From Rhodoplanes sp046000175 (lineage in GTDB: Bacteria > Pseudomonadota > Alphaproteobacteria > Rhizobiales > Xanthobacteraceae), in contig NZ_JBEOMB010000045.1 of NCBI RefSeq assembly GCF_046000175.1, positions 1-64,000 on the forward strand: 64,000 nucleotides of DNA, given 5' to 3'. This document shows positions 61,440-64,000 of this stretch, in pieces. Under the pieces are notes generated by a model. The model ran no database searches. It was given only the letters and a program-made list of their open reading frames with translations, and was not told the DNA's origin. The first letter of the stretch is position 1; each line of letters starts with the position of its first letter. A program made the translations under genes and the position numbers.

Positions 61440-61877
61440 GGCGGCGGACTCCTCTTGTGCATGCTTCTTGCCGGACCCGGTCGGGGCGACATGTCCCGGC
61501 CGCCCGGGAAAGCCATCGTGAAAGCATCGACCGGCCGGCGCGGCCCGCATTGACGCGGCGCAAGTCTTTTCGGGTCGATGCGGGAGGAGGAGGGGGCGGA
61601 AGGATCGCGTCACGCCGCACACTGTCGTGTGCCCCGGACAAGACGTGTCGGGCCACAGGCCCGATGCGCCGCAGAGCCGAGCCCAGGGGCCGCACGACGG
61701 GCGCCGCGACGAGTGGCGCGGCGAACCGCCTCGTCTGATCGCCCCTGGGTCCCGGTTCGCGGCGCGTCGCGCCGCGCTCGGGACACGAGTCCTCGCCCCA
61801 AGGCTGGGAGCGGAGCCGGACGGCCACGCGGCCGCCGTGCTCACCCGATCACGACGTTGCCGCTCACGACTCCACCC
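61440..61877. other. 438-base gap between phaC and the CBS-BON gene
   Basis: It contains the FixK-like box. No gene is supported. A GC dyad at about 61750-61780 may end the phaC transcript. Confidence 0.45.
61550..61563 (-). promoter_or_regulatory. Candidate FixK/Crp-Fnr-type box
   Basis: The minus strand reads TTGC-GCCGCG-TCAA. It fits the rhizobial FixK2 consensus TTG(A/C)-N6-(T/G)CAA, with both half-sites complete. It lies 111 bases upstream of the CBS-BON start. Confidence 0.45.
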
Positions 61878-64000
61878 TTACGACCGCACCTTCACGTAGG
61901 TGCCGGGCGCGTCCTCGATGGCCGGGAACCCGGCCGTGCCGGGCACACGGGCCGGGACCTCGCTCGGGTCGAAGTGCCGGATCCAGTCGAGCCAGTGCGG
62001 CCACCACGAGCCAGGGTGCTCGGTCGCCCGCTTGATCCACGCCTCGACATTGTCGCCGGCCGGACGGTCGCCGGTCCAGTACTGGTACTTCTTGCCGGCC
62101 GGCGGGTTGATGATGCCGGCGATGTGGCCGGAGCCGGCGCACACGAACTCGACCTCGCCGCCGAACATCTTGGCGCCGATATAGACGGACTCGGCCGGCG
62201 CGATGTGATCCTCGCGGGCCGCCACCGTGTAGATCGGCACCAGGATCTTCTTCAGGTCGAGCGCGACGCCTTCGATCTCCATCCGGCCCTGGCTCAGATT
62301 GTTCTCCAGGTAGCAGTTGCGCAGATAGTAGGAGTGGTTGGCGGCCGGCATCCGGGTCGAGTCGGAGTTCCAGTAGAGGAGGTCGAACGGGAACGGCTGC
62401 TCGCCCTTGAGGTAGTTGGAGATGATGTAGGGCCAGACCAGGTCGTTGGAGCGCAGGAAGTTGAAGATCATCGACATCTTCCCGCCTTCCAGATAGCCGT
62501 GCTCCGACATCTGGCGCTCGATCGCCTCGATCTGGGTCTCGTCCGAGGTGAACAGCTTGAGGTCGCCGCCCTTCTCGAAGTCGACCTGGGCCGTGAACAT
62601 GGTGGCCGAGCGGATGCGCTCCGCCGTGCTGGCCGCCGACAGATAGGCCATGGCGACCGACAGCATGGTGCCGCCGACGCAGTAGCCGAGGGTGTGGGCG
62701 GAGGGCGCGCCGGTGATCTTCAGCACCACGTCGAGCGCCTCCAGCGGCCCCTGGCGCATGTAGTCGGCGAAGGTCTTCTGGGCGAGGTGCTCGTCCGGGT
62801 TCACCCAGGAGATGGTGAACACCGTCACGCCGTTGTCGACCGCGTACTTGATGAACGACTTCTCGGGATTGAGGTCGAGAATGTAGTACTTGTTGATCCA
62901 CGGCGGGACGATCAGCAGCGGCGTCTTCAGCACCGTCGCGGTCGTCGGCGTGTACTGGATGAGCTGCATCAGCTCGTTCTGGTAAACGACCTTGCCGGGC
63001 GTGATCGCGAGATTGCGGCCGACCTCGAACTGCGAGTTGTCGGACTGCCGGATCTTCAGCTCGCCGTGGCCGGCCTCGATGTCCTCGGCCAGCATCGTCA
63101 TGCCGCGCACGAGATTGTCGGCGTTGGAGCGCAGCGTGAGGCGCAGGAGCTCCGGATTGGTGAAGACGAAGTTCGACGGCGAGATCGCGTTGAGCACCTG
63201 CTTCATGTAGAAGTCCGCCTTGCGGCGGGTCAGCGGGTCGAGCCCCTCGGCGTCCTCCACGATGTGGTTGGCGACCCGGCTGGTGAGCAGATAGGCCTGC
63301 TTGAGGAAGTCGAAATACGTGTTGGTCGTCCACTCCGGATGGGAGAAGCGACGGTCGCGCGGATCGGGCGCCGCGATCGGCGGCGAGGTCTCGCCGGCGA
63401 GCCGCCGCATCGTCGTCGCCCACAGATCCAGATAGGCGTGGCCGATCGAGGTCTGCAGGTCGATGGTGCGCGTCGCGTCGCGCATCCAGTACTCCATCAC
63501 CTTGCCGAACGTGGTGACGATGTCGACCACCTGCTGGGGCGGCTCGTCGTGGATCTTGCCTTCCTCGCGCGGCTTCATGTAGGCGGCGATCGCCCGGCCG
63601 CCCTGCTCCATGATGCGGGCGACGTTGGTGGCGAGCTTCTCGATGTCGACCGTGCTCGGTCCGACGTCGGGCTGCGGCTTCGCCTTCGCCTTGGGCTTCT
63701 CGGCCTTCGGCTCCGGCTTCGGCTCCGCCGTCGAGGCCGGCTTCGTCTCGGTGCCCAGCGCCTGGGCGGCGGCCGGGGTCGGCGCGGCGGGCGTCTCGAT
63801 CCGGGGCGCCGGGGCGGGCTCCGGCGGCATCTCGGTGCGGGCCGCGGTGACGGTCGTCGCGATCGCGAGGGCCTCGACAACGGGGGCCGCGGTGGGCGTC
63901 GCCTCGGGCAGGGGCGGGGGGGCGCCGGCGGCGTCGGCCGCGGCGGCGATCTCGGCCGGCGAGGTGCCGGGCGCCGCATGTGGCGGCTCGGCCTTCTCGA
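61878..64000 (-). CDS. phaC: Class I poly(3-hydroxyalkanoate) synthase, N terminus off the right edge
   Basis: The frame is open from the stop at 61878 to the right edge, so the true start is not visible; ATG 63830 gives 650 residues. The catalytic region holds a Cys in the lipase-like box LGYCVGGTML, with Asp in AAREDHIAP and His in AGSGHIAGII. The synthase core begins about SPAVDIEKLATN-like sequence (here STVDIEKLATNVARIMEQGG). The family polymerises (R)-3-hydroxyacyl-CoA into storage granules. Unlike most class I enzymes, a long Ala/Pro/Lys-rich stretch (KPEPKAEKPKAKAKPQPD) precedes the core. No phaA, phaB or phasin gene is in the window. Confidence 0.92.
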   Translation of the reverse strand, partial: EKAEPPHAAPGTSPAEIAAAADAAGAPPPLPEATPTAAPVVEALAIATTVTAARTEMPPEPAPAPRIETPAAPTPAAAQALGTETKPASTAEPKPEPKAEKPKAKAKPQPDVGPSTVDIEKLATNVARIMEQGGRAIAAYMKPREEGKIHDEPPQQVVDIVTTFGKVMEYWMRDATRTIDLQTSIGHAYLDLWATTMRRLAGETSPPIAAPDPRDRRFSHPEWTTNTYFDFLKQAYLLTSRVANHIVEDAEGLDPLTRRKADFYMKQVLNAISPSNFVFTNPELLRLTLRSNADNLVRGMTMLAEDIEAGHGELKIRQSDNSQFEVGRNLAITPGKVVYQNELMQLIQYTPTTATVLKTPLLIVPPWINKYYILDLNPEKSFIKYAVDNGVTVFTISWVNPDEHLAQKTFADYMRQGPLEALDVVLKITGAPSAHTLGYCVGGTMLSVAMAYLSAASTAERIRSATMFTAQVDFEKGGDLKLFTSDETQIEAIERQMSEHGYLEGGKMSMIFNFLRSNDLVWPYIISNYLKGEQPFPFDLLYWNSDSTRMPAANHSYYLRNCYLENNLSQGRMEIEGVALDLKKILVPIYTVAAREDHIAPAESVYIGAKMFGGEVEFVCAGSGHIAGIINPPAGKKYQYWTGDRPAGDNVEAWIKRATEHPGSWWPHWLDWIRHFDPSEVPARVPGTAGFPAIEDAPGTYVKVRS

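Overview
The window is very GC-rich, densely coded chromosomal DNA. It carries markers of an alphaproteobacterium, most likely of the order Hyphomicrobiales (Rhizobiales) and close to the Xanthobacteraceae/Nitrobacteraceae. These markers are the flgB-flgC-fliE-fliQ-fliR-flhB block followed by a CckA-type hybrid kinase, a perfect CtrA box, tRNA-Trp near secE-nusG-rplK-rplA, several Liv-type ABC transporters with FCD-GntR regulators, a PhaC synthase, and palindromic intergenic repeats typical of these genomes. The assignment to family is inference.

Layout. 1-7.4 kb: flagellar export and rod genes, with a divergent partial fliO-like gene, ending in cckA. 7.5-15.7 kb: an FCD-GntR regulator, an NTF2-like protein and a Liv-type ABC system in which one permease and both ATPases are fused in a single polypeptide, then a cytosine-deaminase-like amidohydrolase; a sigma-54 promoter match lies in front. 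15.9-23.6 kb: an alpha/beta hydrolase, tRNA-Trp, a 4.2 kb accessory stretch (lipase-like membrane protein, ICMT-like methyltransferase, a tiny repeat protein, a papain-like secreted protein), then secE-nusG and rplK-rplA. 23.9-25.8 kb: two hypothetical genes and a solitary CoxM-type FAD subunit.

26.2-42.5 kb is a minus-strand saccharide locus: inositol-1-phosphate synthase, histidine phosphatase, nucleotidyltransferase, methyltransferase, a glycoside hydrolase that looks circularly permuted, a frameshifted phosphopentomutase, an epimerase, a B12-binding radical SAM enzyme, one GT4 and four CgeB-like glycosyltransferases, UDP-xylose synthase, and a GT9-like gene carrying an in-frame palindromic repeat. 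Most neighbours overlap by 1-4 bases, so they are probably co-translated. No flippase, polymerase or export gene is present in this locus, so its product (a soluble glycoside, lipid-linked oligosaccharide or cell-surface glycan) is open.

42.6-55.7 kb holds small stress-type proteins, MgtC, a 1,181-residue fused NfnB/NfnA-like flavoprotein, an FCD-GntR regulator, a 3-hydroxyacyl-CoA dehydrogenase, a BigR/SqrR-type persulfide-sensing ArsR regulator, a ribosome hibernation factor fused to a cold-shock domain, topoisomerase IB and a Crp/Fnr regulator. 55.9-60.6 kb is a complete five-gene Liv-type ABC operon. The right end holds a CBS-CBS-BON protein behind a FixK-like box, and a PhaC synthase whose N terminus runs off the window.
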